Assembly: GCA_964598395.1 (NCBI GenBank)
Contig: CAZRBW010000050.1
Location: 1 to 23,368, forward strand
Reading direction: 5' to 3'
DNA length: 23,368 nt
Origin: CAXBDP01 sp964598395
GTDB taxonomy: Bacteria; Bacteroidota; Bacteroidia; Cytophagales; Cyclobacteriaceae
This document shows, piece by piece, positions 8,696 through 16,114 of this stretch. The position numbers and the translations under genes were made by a program. The notes beneath the pieces were generated by a model, which made no database searches, was not told where the DNA came from, and saw nothing but the letters and a program-made list of their open reading frames with translations. Positions within the stretch are counted from its first letter, which is position 1. Each line of letters opens with the position of its first letter.

Positions 8696-10395
8696 GCACT
8701 ATTGACTGGATTGTACTCTTTGGAACTTTAGGATGTATTGTGGCTTACGGTGTTTATCACACTAGAGGCAAAAAAAGCATGGAGGGCTATCTGAAGGGAG
8801 ATGGTGACTTAAAATGGTGGACGATAGGGCTTTCGATAATGGCGACACAAGCGAGTGCCATTACTTTTTTATCCACTCCAGGCCAAGCCTATGCAGACGG
8901 AATGCGCTTTATACAGTTCTATTTCGGGTTGCCTTTAGCAATGATTATTCTAAGTGTTACTTTTGTTCCGATCTTTTATAAGTTAAAAGTATACACCGCC
9001 TATGAGTATTTGGAAAGTCGGTTTGATTTGAAAACTCGATTATTGGCGGGAGGATTATTCCTGGTTCAGCGAGGTTTGGCAGCTGGAATTACTATTTATG
9101 CTCCATCTATTATCCTTTCCACTCTCATGGGCTGGAGCCTTGGTGGTACCAATTTGGTGATTGGAGCTTTGGTAATAATCTACACAGTTTCTGGTGGTAC
9201 CAAGGCCGTTAGTGTTACCCAAAAACAGCAAATGGCTGTAATGATGGGAGGGATGATTCTAGCTGGAATATTTGTAATTCGGTACTTACCTGCTAATATC
9301 AATTTTTCAGACGCCTTGCATGTAGCAGGAAAAATGGGAAAGCTTGATGTGGTTGATTTCACTTTTGATTTGAGCGATCGTTATAATTTCTGGTCGGGTA
9401 TTACTGGAGCTCTCTTTTTGTTCCTTTCTTATTTTGGTACGGATCAGTCTCAAGTGCAGCGGTATTTGTCTGGGAGGTCTTTAAAAGAGGGTAGATTAGG
9501 TTTGATGATGAATGGCCTTTTGAAAGTGCCAATGCAGTTTATCATTCTATTTATTGGCGTGATGGTTTTTGTGTTTTTCCAGTTCAATGAACCACCCGTA
9601 TTTTTCAATCAAGTGCAAGTAGAAAAGCTTGAACAATCTGAATATGCTGATGAATTACAAGAACTTAAAAGCGCTCATTCAGCCGTATTCACAGAGAAGG
9701 AAAGGACGATTTTTGATCTTAGCCAGGCAGTTAGGGAAAATGATGAGGTATCTATTGAGATTTTCAAAAATAGAGCATTAGCACTTGAAGAAGAAGGAAG
9801 GTCGATACACAGGAATGTGGCTGAATTGATTAAGCAGAATGATCCTGATGCCGAAACTAATGACAAGGATTATGTATTTATGTCCTTTGTGATGAATAAT
9901 CTACCCGTTGGATTGGTGGGTTTACTTTTTGCGGTTATTTTCTCCGCAGCTATGTCCTCTACAGCTAGTGAACTTAATGCCTTAGCATCAACCACAACTG
10001 TTGATATCTATAAGCGAACCATTCGTAAGAATGAGTCGGACGGGCATTATGTGAAGTCTAGCAAGTTGTTCACCTTTTTGTGGGGATTAATTGCAATTGT
10101 CTTTGCTACCTACTTAAGTTTGTTTGAGAATTTGATCCAAGCGGTAAATCTATTAGGCTCATTAATTTACGGAACTATATTAGGAATTTTTGTAGTAGCA
10201 TTTTATGTGAAATATGTAAAAAGTCACGCTGTGTTTATTGCCGCAATTATTTCACAACTTAGTATTGGAACCCTTCACTATTTAACAACCATAAATGTGG
10301 TATCTATTGGCTTCTTATGGTACAATGCCATTGGTTGTATTTTGGTTGTTGTTCTTGGCATAATCCTTCAAAGAATCATGCCTAAACAAAACTAG
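8692..10395 (+). CDS. Sodium:solute symporter (SSS family)
   Basis: A 567-residue inner-membrane carrier of the SSS family (LeuT fold), expected to import a solute with Na+. The ATG at 8692 is chosen because it overlaps the upstream stop as ATGA and yields a normal N-terminal helix; the same frame is open further upstream (8611), but that part is out-of-frame sequence of the small gene. About a dozen hydrophobic helices are visible. SSS signatures include SGGTKAVSVTQKQQM (about 167-181) and SAAMSSTASELNALAS (about 418-433), whose Ser422/Ser423 lie where the Na2 site serines of vSGLT are found. A hydrophilic insert of roughly 95 residues (about 300-395), rich in Glu and Lys with heptad-like spacing, separates two helices. 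The solute is unknown; the operon suggests a sugar or amino sugar released by the deacetylase. Confidence 0.92.
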   Translation: MSTIDWIVLFGTLGCIVAYGVYHTRGKKSMEGYLKGDGDLKWWTIGLSIMATQASAITFLSTPGQAYADGMRFIQFYFGLPLAMIILSVTFVPIFYKLKVYTAYEYLESRFDLKTRLLAGGLFLVQRGLAAGITIYAPSIILSTLMGWSLGGTNLVIGALVIIYTVSGGTKAVSVTQKQQMAVMMGGMILAGIFVIRYLPANINFSDALHVAGKMGKLDVVDFTFDLSDRYNFWSGITGALFLFLSYFGTDQSQVQRYLSGRSLKEGRLGLMMNGLLKVPMQFIILFIGVMVFVFFQFNEPPVFFNQVQVEKLEQSEYADELQELKSAHSAVFTEKERTIFDLSQAVRENDEVSIEIFKNRALALEEEGRSIHRNVAELIKQNDPDAETNDKDYVFMSFVMNNLPVGLVGLLFAVIFSAAMSSTASELNALASTTTVDIYKRTIRKNESDGHYVKSSKLFTFLWGLIAIVFATYLSLFENLIQAVNLLGSLIYGTILGIFVVAFYVKYVKSHAVFIAAIISQLSIGTLHYLTTINVVSIGFLWYNAIGCILVVVLGIILQRIMPKQN

Positions 10396-10414
10396 TTTGG
10401 ACACTTTCTATTTT

Positions 10415-10451
10415 TACAATAAAAGCCCAAGAATATTGGGCTTTTATTGTA
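10415..10451. terminator. Bidirectional terminator between symporter and cytochrome c genes
   Basis: A 16-bp perfect inverted repeat: CAATAAAAGCCCAA (10417-10430) with TTGGGCTTTTATTG (10436-10449), extended by two more pairs, around a 5-base loop GAATA. T-rich sequence follows on both strands (a run of T on the plus strand at 10411-10415 is A on the minus side and the stem itself holds TTTTATT). It sits between two convergent genes, 20 bases after one stop and 19 bases before the other. Confidence 0.88.
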
Positions 10452-10469
10452 TTTGATAAAATGGTCAGC

Positions 10470-11441
10470 TTAATTATTGTCTGCAACTTCAAATTTTGTC
10501 ACCCTGTTTTCTACTGGAGGAATTGACCGTAAATAAGCGTATAAAGCTCTTAACTCATCTTCTGTCATTTGGCTATAGATAATCCAAGGCATAAATGTAT
10601 TGTATTCATTATGCCCAATTGCAGAAGGCACAAAAGTGGAATCATCGAATCGCTTAAATTCACTAATAAACCTTGATTCATCCCAAGCTCCAATTCCTGT
10701 AGTAGGGTGTGGAGTGATATTAGATGTTCTTAAAATTCCTCCGGTTGGCAATTCGAAAGCCAAACCTCCCGCTAAGGTCATACCTGGTAGTGGAACACCC
10801 TTGTCGTCAACAGGCGTATGGCAATCTCCGCAGCCTTGAAGCGTAAAAATATATTCGCCGTTTGCAATAAGATCACCATTTTCTCTTTTAAGTTTTCGGG
10901 TCGGCTGAGCTGGGATTGTATGAACAATCAAGTTCATTGGGAAGTCAAGTTTCGATTTTTCTGGAGTGTATTCAATCGGATCAAGTGATCTCAGAAAGGC
11001 TATAATAGAATACAAATCCTCGTCTTCTAATTGCCCAAAATTGTGATAAGGCATAATGGGAAAGAGAGGTCTATTATCTTTGGACACACCAGCGGTAATA
11101 GCTCTGTAAATCTCCCCGTCAGTCCAATCTTTCAATGCATAAGGAGTAATGTTTGGAGCAATAATTCTACCTGGTAATCCCATTGATTGGTCGAATACTT
11201 CTCCGCCTTTACCAAAGGTGCCTGGTTTTATTGGACCAGCAAATTTCTCATAATCTCTTTCAGAATGGCAATCCATACAGCCAATTCCAATAGTTTGACC
11301 TCTAATTAATCTCTCGCTTGTAATCTCAACAGAGATGTCGGGTGGAGGACCAACATTTGGTAAGGCTAGTTTTAAATAAGACAGGCCGCTAATTGCGACA
11401 AGGAAAATAATTCCAGCTAGAATGAGCAGTGCTTTTTTCAT
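10470..11441 (-). CDS. Diheme c-type cytochrome, membrane-anchored
   Basis: A 323-residue protein with an N-terminal hydrophobic helix (about 4-26) that acts as signal or membrane anchor, then two cytochrome c domains facing the periplasm. Heme sites are CMDCH (55-59) and CGDCH (204-208). Probable axial methionines are Met130 in FPIMPYHNFG and Met284 in TFMPW. Repeated segments NITP (97-100 and 241-244) and the LED/TED-ELxA(F/Y)LRS ends show an internal duplication of the two halves. Such diheme proteins usually act as electron carriers or subunits next to dehydrogenases, but no dehydrogenase or oxidase gene lies alongside here; it is a single-gene unit closed by the shared terminator. The specific redox partner is unknown. 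Confidence 0.9.
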   Translation of the reverse strand: MKKALLILAGIIFLVAISGLSYLKLALPNVGPPPDISVEITSERLIRGQTIGIGCMDCHSERDYEKFAGPIKPGTFGKGGEVFDQSMGLPGRIIAPNITPYALKDWTDGEIYRAITAGVSKDNRPLFPIMPYHNFGQLEDEDLYSIIAFLRSLDPIEYTPEKSKLDFPMNLIVHTIPAQPTRKLKRENGDLIANGEYIFTLQGCGDCHTPVDDKGVPLPGMTLAGGLAFELPTGGILRTSNITPHPTTGIGAWDESRFISEFKRFDDSTFVPSAIGHNEYNTFMPWIIYSQMTEDELRALYAYLRSIPPVENRVTKFEVADNN

Positions 11442-11593
11442 GGTTGTTAGGTTTGGTGTTGATTACAATTTACAACTATTTTTTGAAATCAATAGCAAAT
11501 TGAATTTCCTAACATGTTGACTGTATTATGATTAAGGCTAATTGTTGGTTGTTTGCATGAAATTGCATTAAATGAATCTCAATTTTATTTCGC

Positions 11594-11628
11594 AAAAAAA
11601 GAAGGCAAGCTCTCTCAGCTCACCTTCT
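11594..11628 (-). terminator. Rho-independent terminator of the usp-lipocalin-yoaK operon
   Basis: On the minus strand AGAAGGTGAGCT (11628-11617) pairs with AGCTTGCCTTCT (11611-11600) over 12 positions with two G-U pairs, loop GAGAG, followed by T at 11600-11594. It lies 42 bases past the stop of the DUF1275 gene, closing the operon. Confidence 0.92.
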
Positions 11629-11670
11629 ATACAACCAGATTCCACCATCTGATCTACTCTCTATTCTTAC

Positions 11671-12477
11671 TTAACTTGCCAATGAACCTTCTTTTTCTCT
11701 CTTTGATTTCGGGAAAATTTCCAATTCACTATATTGTTTCTTTGTCTTGACTTGTCTATTCGATTTTAAATAGTTGAGCAAAGAAATTTTGTACCAATCG
11801 TAACTAATGATGATTACCAAGAATGCAGAAACAACATAAAATACTTTGAATTCTATGCTTTTGTAAAGCACACCTGAAAATATAGCACCTCCTAAATAAC
11901 ATATAGCAATTGTTCCTAGAAGCTTAGCCTTTGCTTTTAATTCTGGATGCTCACGATACTTCTTTTTTGTAAACATTGAAAAAAGAATACCTAGGTCTGT
12001 AGTAGCTCCAGTTAAGTGAGTAGTTTTAACCGCGAAATTCGAAATGCTAGCAGTTAGTCCATTTTGTAAGCCCATTGCAAACAGCATCAAACCTAATAGT
12101 ATTTCTGTTTCAAATAAAGTTTCTTGGTAGTGATACACACCATAAATGCCCACCGCAAGTAAACAAATTATCTCAAGTATTATGGGTGTAGCATGGGCAG
12201 CGTATGTGTACTTTCTATTGAAATTTATGATAATTAAGTTTGACACAAAATTTCCAAAAAAGAATAGGAAGATCCACGAAAAAACTACTGCTACTTGAGT
12301 CCAATTGCCTAATGAAATCTCTTCTGCAAGTATAGCGTAATGGCCAGTTACATTAGAAGAAAATCCAAAGAAAACAATAAGAGAAGCTACATTGACCATG
12401 CCTGCACTGAAGGCGGTGAGAGACCCTAGCTTAAGATTATCACTCAAAGACCTACTATTACTAAATTTCCTTAACAT
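11671..12477 (-). CDS. DUF1275/YoaK family membrane protein
   Basis: A 268-residue integral membrane protein with about six hydrophobic segments, from the DUF1275 (YoaK-like) family. The family signature is clear: an N-terminal SAGMVNVASLIVFFGFSSNVTGH (quoted key residues: Gly26, Asn29 and the NVTGH end) and the internal TTHLTGATTDLG, which is a diverged copy of the first. After the last helix there is a basic cytoplasmic tail of about 35 residues rich in Lys, Arg and Glu. No biochemical function is established for the family as far as I know; a transporter role is often supposed. It is the last gene of the usp operon, eight bases after the lipocalin-like gene, and is followed by a strong terminator. 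Confidence 0.85.
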   Translation of the reverse strand: MLRKFSNSRSLSDNLKLGSLTAFSAGMVNVASLIVFFGFSSNVTGHYAILAEEISLGNWTQVAVVFSWIFLFFFGNFVSNLIIINFNRKYTYAAHATPIILEIICLLAVGIYGVYHYQETLFETEILLGLMLFAMGLQNGLTASISNFAVKTTHLTGATTDLGILFSMFTKKKYREHPELKAKAKLLGTIAICYLGGAIFSGVLYKSIEFKVFYVVSAFLVIIISYDWYKISLLNYLKSNRQVKTKKQYSELEIFPKSKREKEGSLAS

Positions 12478-12485
12478 ATTTCCTC

Positions 12486-12953
12486 CTATGATTTTTCAAA
12501 CGTTAGTTTGGCAATTCCTTTTGCGCCAATATGCAGGTCAATATTTAACACAAGTGAATCCTTACTTATAGAAGTTACTATATACGATTCACTGGAACTG
12601 TCATCATATTTCAAGTTCAACACATTCCCACGCCCTTTAAAAGCCCATTTCAATTCTTTGAGCATATTCCCATCTCTATCTGTAAGGGTGAGTGTTCCAT
12701 TAGGATCAAATTTCCATATTTCAGCTTCATGGATTTTTAATTCTCCACCCACATACTGCTTTAGATCTTCTGGGATAATTTTGGAAGTTCCATCCGTTTT
12801 ACTTTCCGCTTTATCATATAGTTCATATTCCCACTTCACTTCATTCCACTTACCCACAACCATATTTTCAGGGTTCGACCCATTGGTTATCATCCCATAA
12901 ATGGATAATGCCCCAAGCGAAAAAATTATAACGAATATTATCCAAAATCTCAT
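12486..12953 (-). CDS. Lipocalin-like envelope protein
   Basis: A 155-residue protein with an N-terminal hydrophobic segment (about 2-22), which is a signal or anchor, followed by a beta-rich domain. The pattern VVGKWNEV near the start, IWKFDPNGTLTLTDRDG in the middle and a final strand KLTFEKS resemble lipocalin-like proteins of Bacteroidota (GxW near the first strand). The ATG at 12953 is preferred: a longer frame from 12992 would overlap the UspA gene and put 13 residues before the hydrophobic segment. It is 16 bases after the UspA-like gene and eight bases before the DUF1275 gene, so it is co-transcribed with both. No ligand can be inferred. It could also be described simply as a conserved hypothetical. 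Confidence 0.7.
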   Translation of the reverse strand: MRFWIIFVIIFSLGALSIYGMITNGSNPENMVVGKWNEVKWEYELYDKAESKTDGTSKIIPEDLKQYVGGELKIHEAEIWKFDPNGTLTLTDRDGNMLKELKWAFKGRGNVLNLKYDDSSSESYIVTSISKDSLVLNIDLHIGAKGIAKLTFEKS

Positions 12954-12969
12954 AACTGTATTATTTAGT

Positions 12970-13467
12970 TTAACCGTTGGAAATACCAGCAAAAACCTCT
13001 GCTAGTTGCCCTCTTTCTGGAGCAACGATATCATGCTTCCAACTTACTTCCTTTACTTTCACATCGCTTCTTCTAATAAATGGAGTGACGTCGAAGCTCT
13101 TTTTGTTTTCTAATTGCATTTGATAATTTCTCGGAATTACAGCTTCGTCGATTCTGTTACCTTCAATAAAGTTTTCAAAGGCAGACTGAGTGAAACCAGT
13201 AAATATTTCCTCCCTCAAAGAATTGATTTTTGAGGAGTATTTACTTTTAATTATTTGGCAAGCCTCCCTGAATGAATCACTCGCTACGGAATCAAGAATT
13301 TCTTTTTTTGAGAAGAAAAGTAAACTAGTGATGTTTGTAGAGTTGTACATTCCATGAACCATCAAAATATCTACCTTTTCCTCTTCGTTCAATTCACCCA
13401 GTGCACTTTTCAGAACATTCAAAGATTGAATTGAGAAGTCGGTCGGAATTAAAATTTTCTTAATCAT
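12970..13467 (-). CDS. Universal stress protein (UspA-like), single domain
   Basis: A 165-residue cytoplasmic protein starting IKKILIPTDFS, the usual first strand and Asp of the UspA fold, with a second strand VDILMVHG. The C-terminal glycine-rich ATP motif (GxxGxxxxxxxxG[ST]) expected in ATP-binding members is not visible; the corresponding region reads DEAVIPRNYQ. It may therefore be a non-ATP-binding member, of a type common in Bacteroidota. It is the first gene of a probable three-gene operon with a lipocalin-like protein and a DUF1275 membrane protein. The start is fixed by the standard N-terminus and lies just downstream of a promoter-like element and a set of direct repeats, next to genes for a two-component system, so regulation by that system is likely (inference). 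Confidence 0.8.
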   Translation of the reverse strand: MIKKILIPTDFSIQSLNVLKSALGELNEEEKVDILMVHGMYNSTNITSLLFFSKKEILDSVASDSFREACQIIKSKYSSKINSLREEIFTGFTQSAFENFIEGNRIDEAVIPRNYQMQLENKKSFDVTPFIRRSDVKVKEVSWKHDIVAPERGQLAEVFAGISNG

Positions 13468-13491
13468 CGTCTTTTTGGTTTAGTTACAATA

Positions 13492-13499
13492 CAAATAAA
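13492..13499 (-). promoter_or_regulatory. Candidate -7 element for the usp operon
   Basis: On the minus strand TTTATTTG matches the Bacteroidota -7 consensus TAnnTTTG at seven of eight constrained or free positions (second base T instead of A). It lies 25 bases before the usp ATG, and the nearest direct-repeat unit begins about 10 bases further upstream, over the expected -33 region, as in activator-dependent promoters. Confidence 0.4.
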
Positions 13500-13509
13500 C
13501 GGTGACGGT

Positions 13510-13581
13510 ATTAGAGCGGAATGAGGGTTGAATTAGAATGGAATTAGAATCACGTCATTCAAATTAGAATGTGATTAGAAT
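13510..13581 (-). promoter_or_regulatory. Array of 11-bp-spaced ATTAGAAT direct repeats (putative response-regulator operator)
   Basis: ATTAGAAT (ATTCTAAT when read on the minus strand) occurs exactly at 13532-13539, 13543-13550, 13563-13570 and 13574-13581. Members of each pair are 11 bp apart (8-mer plus 3-bp spacer), and the two pairs are offset by 20 bp. Degenerate units continue the 11-bp phase toward the gene: ATGAGGGT at 13521 and ATTAGAGC at 13510. Direct repeats with one-helical-turn spacing are the known binding pattern of OmpR/PhoB-type regulators. The array sits 43-114 bases upstream of the usp start, and an OmpR-type regulator is encoded 1.6 kb upstream in the same direction. Repeats and spacing are seen; the binding protein is inference. 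Confidence 0.7.
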
Positions 13582-13706
13582 TGCCATAAAATCTAGGATA
13601 TGTGCCTAAAATATGGAAAAAAGCGGGAGGATGTGAGCAAATACCACCTCTCAATTACTGTGGTACAAGCTTATTGAAGGGTTTTTTGCAGCTAGGAGAA
13701 GAGAAT

Positions 13707-15086
13707 TTAAACAGCAGAAAAATCACCAACAGGCAATATTATTTGAACTGTCGTACCTTTATTTACTATGGAGCTCACCTTTATTTCTCCTTTATGCATT
13801 CTGATTATATTATTAGTAAGCGGCAGACCAATTCCAAAGCCTTCGTAGTTAGATGTATTGGATGCTCTGAAAAATGGATCATATATATACTTCAGTTCAT
13901 TTTCAGGAATTCCAATTCCACTATCCTTCACTACAACGATTACTTTATTGTCAGATGCTCCAAGGGATACTTTTACAACATTGTCGTTTGAGTATTTACA
14001 AGCATTAGAAATGATATTTGTAAGAGCTAAGTGAAGTAACTGTTCATTTGCTTTTACTTTTAGCATCATCGGATTCTCAGGCAATAAGCTCATATCCAAA
14101 TGAACTTTTGATGCGGAGTTAATTTTTTTAATTGTCTCTTTTACATCGTACAATAATTGGTCAACGCGCACCTTCTCAAATTTCTGAGCTTTTCCATTAA
14201 AACCAGTTTGAGCAAGGAAAAAAAGTGCTTTTGTTTTCGCATCAAGTTTTTCTGCCTCATCTAGCATCACTCTTATTGTTTCTATATAATCTTCAGGCTT
14301 CCTGATTTTGCTTAAAGACACATCCGCTTCACCAATGATAGCTGTTAGTGGAGTTCTCAGTTCGTGGGAGGCATTACTAATAAAATTATTCTGAGTTTCA
14401 AAGGAAGTTTCAATTCGATCCAACATATTATTAAATGTTCGGATTAGTTCGCCCAGTTCATTTTTTTGGTCTTTAAGATCCAGTCGCAAGTGAAGGTTTT
14501 CAGAGCTTATTTCCTTTACCTTCTCTGTTATTTTAGCGATCGGTTTAAACGTTCGTTTAGAGAAAAATAGTGAAATGAGAACCGATAGTAAAAAGGCTAC
14601 AGTAATTGACACTATTAATGATTTTTTGAGATATGCCGCGTGCTGCACATCCATATAGTTTTCAGCAGATGATATGACAATAAAATTCCCTCTATCATTT
14701 CTGTAATAAATACCTTTGAAGAAAATACCTTTGTTATTATAATCTGCTTGTCCAGTTTCAATAATATTTTGAAAAAAGCTATATGGTAATCCGAGAGCTT
14801 GTACTTCGGATGAAACTATTGTGAAATCACTAGTATCTCGGATTTTAAAAATGTAATCTTGCTCATTTGGTAATTGATCTAGGTATTCCATTCGGAATTC
14901 AGCCATTTCGTCACTTAGAATATCAAGCTCAGCCTTTGCAGTAGTTATCGCTCGAATTTTTAATAGATTGAAAAAATCCACGTATGAGTAACTGGATATT
15001 TGGGCATATATAAATCCACTAAAAATTAATATAATAGCCAAAAACGACGAAAGGAAGAGCAAGGTGGTTTTGGTCTGCGTATTCAT
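13707..15086 (-). CDS. Sensor histidine kinase with HAMP domain
   Basis: A 459-residue classical membrane kinase, partner of the response regulator encoded 66 bases upstream. It has a first membrane helix (about 8-28), a periplasmic sensor region of about 125 residues, a second helix (about 155-175), HAMP (about 177-230), HisKA with FISNASHELRTPLTAI (phosphoacceptor His241), and HATPase with N box NIISNACKYS (357-366), G1 DSGIGIP (388-394), the F box DPFFRASN and G2 GFGIGLPL. All catalytic boxes are intact. Signal unknown; the sensor region has no motif I recognise. Transcribed after the regulator in one unit. The next genes downstream (usp operon) carry the direct-repeat array in their promoter, suggesting a target. 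No convincing terminator was found in the 239 bases after its stop. Confidence 0.93.
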   Translation of the reverse strand: MNTQTKTTLLFLSSFLAIILIFSGFIYAQISSYSYVDFFNLLKIRAITTAKAELDILSDEMAEFRMEYLDQLPNEQDYIFKIRDTSDFTIVSSEVQALGLPYSFFQNIIETGQADYNNKGIFFKGIYYRNDRGNFIVISSAENYMDVQHAAYLKKSLIVSITVAFLLSVLISLFFSKRTFKPIAKITEKVKEISSENLHLRLDLKDQKNELGELIRTFNNMLDRIETSFETQNNFISNASHELRTPLTAIIGEADVSLSKIRKPEDYIETIRVMLDEAEKLDAKTKALFFLAQTGFNGKAQKFEKVRVDQLLYDVKETIKKINSASKVHLDMSLLPENPMMLKVKANEQLLHLALTNIISNACKYSNDNVVKVSLGASDNKVIVVVKDSGIGIPENELKYIYDPFFRASNTSNYEGFGIGLPLTNNIIRMHKGEIKVSSIVNKGTTVQIILPVGDFSAV

Positions 15087-15152
15087 TTGCTAGCAAAGAT
15101 TTATGTTTATAAATCTATTGAGAGTTAATTTGTTTAGACTATTCTGCTATGA

Positions 15153-15854
15153 TCAGTCGGTACTTTGTTTTAGTACATAGCCCATTCCAATCACTGTGTG
15201 GATTAACTTGGAATCGGTTTCTCTATCAATCTTTTTACGAAGGTAGTTTACGTACACATCCACCACATTTGTTCCCATATCAAAGTTTACCCCCCAAACT
15301 TCTTCTAATATATCAGCGCGAGAGAGCACTCTATTTCTATTCTTGATAAAGAAAAGTAGTAAGCGATACTCAGTACTTGTGAGTGAGAGTTCACGATCAT
15401 CTCTCTTTACAGTCTTGGTTTTGTCATTTATTTCCAAGTCGGCAAAGCGGAAAATTTCATCAGGGAGGGTTTCTTCATTTATACCAATATTATCTGTTCT
15501 CCTGAGGAGGGTTTTGATACGCGCAGTTAATTCTATGAATTTGAAAGGCTTAACAAGATAATCATCACCTCCCGCTTCTAGTCCCACAACTACGTTTTCA
15601 GAGGTGCCAAGGGCTGTCAAAAATAGAATAGGCACCTGATCATCCTGTTTCCTTATTTCTTTACATAGTTCTAGTCCATTCATTCCAGGCATCATGATAT
15701 CCAAAATAATGATATCATATTTTCCACTATTATATAATTGCAAACCCATGTTGCCATCAAGTCCTACAGTGATTTCGAAGCCCTCCTCCAATAAACCCTT
15801 TTTGATAAATGACACAACGTGAGCCTCGTCTTCTACTAATAATACCTTTCGCAT
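15153..15854 (-). CDS. OmpR/PhoB-family response regulator
   Basis: A 233-residue regulator with an N-terminal receiver domain (MRKVLLVEDE, acidic pair Glu8/Asp9, phosphoacceptor Asp52 in LDIMMPGMNG, Lys102 in LVKPF) and a C-terminal winged-helix DNA-binding domain of the OmpR type (about 135-230; LTSTEYRLLLFFIKN, RKKIDRE, IGMGYVL). The ATG at 15854 gives the standard N-terminus; the same frame is open 14 codons further upstream, but the extra residues do not look like a receiver. It forms one unit with the histidine kinase 66 bases downstream. OmpR-type domains bind direct repeats with about 10-11-bp spacing, exactly what lies upstream of the usp operon, so that operon is the natural candidate target. 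No copy of that repeat was found upstream of this gene, which argues against autoregulation through the same site. Confidence 0.94.
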   Translation of the reverse strand: MRKVLLVEDEAHVVSFIKKGLLEEGFEITVGLDGNMGLQLYNSGKYDIIILDIMMPGMNGLELCKEIRKQDDQVPILFLTALGTSENVVVGLEAGGDDYLVKPFKFIELTARIKTLLRRTDNIGINEETLPDEIFRFADLEINDKTKTVKRDDRELSLTSTEYRLLLFFIKNRNRVLSRADILEEVWGVNFDMGTNVVDVYVNYLRKKIDRETDSKLIHTVIGMGYVLKQSTD

Positions 15855-15981
15855 ATCTATCTGAGTTGATTGTGTGGGTTGTTGTACATAAGGCAAGCAG
15901 TCTATATTAACGTAAATTTATCAACTTATGGATAGTTTGGAAGTGTTGATAGATAAAATGAATGCGATTTTTCATTAAATG

Positions 15982-16035
15982 GCCTGGATTTCCCATTTGG
16001 AGGCTTTTTATCCGCCAGGCAAGCTTAGCGGGAGG
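15982..16035. repeat. GC-rich inverted-repeat segment in the regulator-argJ gap, containing a GCGGGAGG octamer
   Basis: In an AT-rich gap, GCCTGG (15982-15987) is matched by its reverse complement CCAGGC (16015-16020), and CCGC (16012-16015) by GCGG (16028-16031) around a HindIII-like AAGCTT centre. The segment ends in the octamer GCGGGAGG (16028-16035). Its base composition is clearly unlike the surrounding sequence. It may be a copy of a small dispersed intergenic palindromic element; only genome-wide comparison could show that. Confidence 0.35.
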
Positions 16036-16045
16036 GTATAAAATG

Positions 16046-16086
16046 AAAAAGTCAAAAGCTCGACTTGAATCCGCCTAACTTTTGAC
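16046..16086 (-). terminator. Rho-independent terminator of the arginine operon
   Basis: On the minus strand GTCAAAAG (16086-16079) pairs with CTTTTGAC (16058-16051); two further weak pairs are possible inside a loop of about 20 bases. Five T follow directly (16050-16046), then further T-rich sequence. It lies 29 bases past the argJ stop. The loop is longer than ideal. Confidence 0.7.
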
Positions 16087-16114
16087 CTTATTTTAGCTCA
16101 AATGATTACGTGCC

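Noticed and set aside
13620..13670. Terminator of the HAMP kinase gene
   Set aside because: A 6-bp stem TACCAC/GTGGTA exists on the minus strand, but its loop is 12 bases and no T run follows directly; not convincing.
13602..13991. Plus-strand frame of 129 codons across the gap and the kinase 3' end
   Set aside because: Mostly antisense to the HATPase domain of the kinase; Cys- and Tyr-rich translation without domain features, no promoter.
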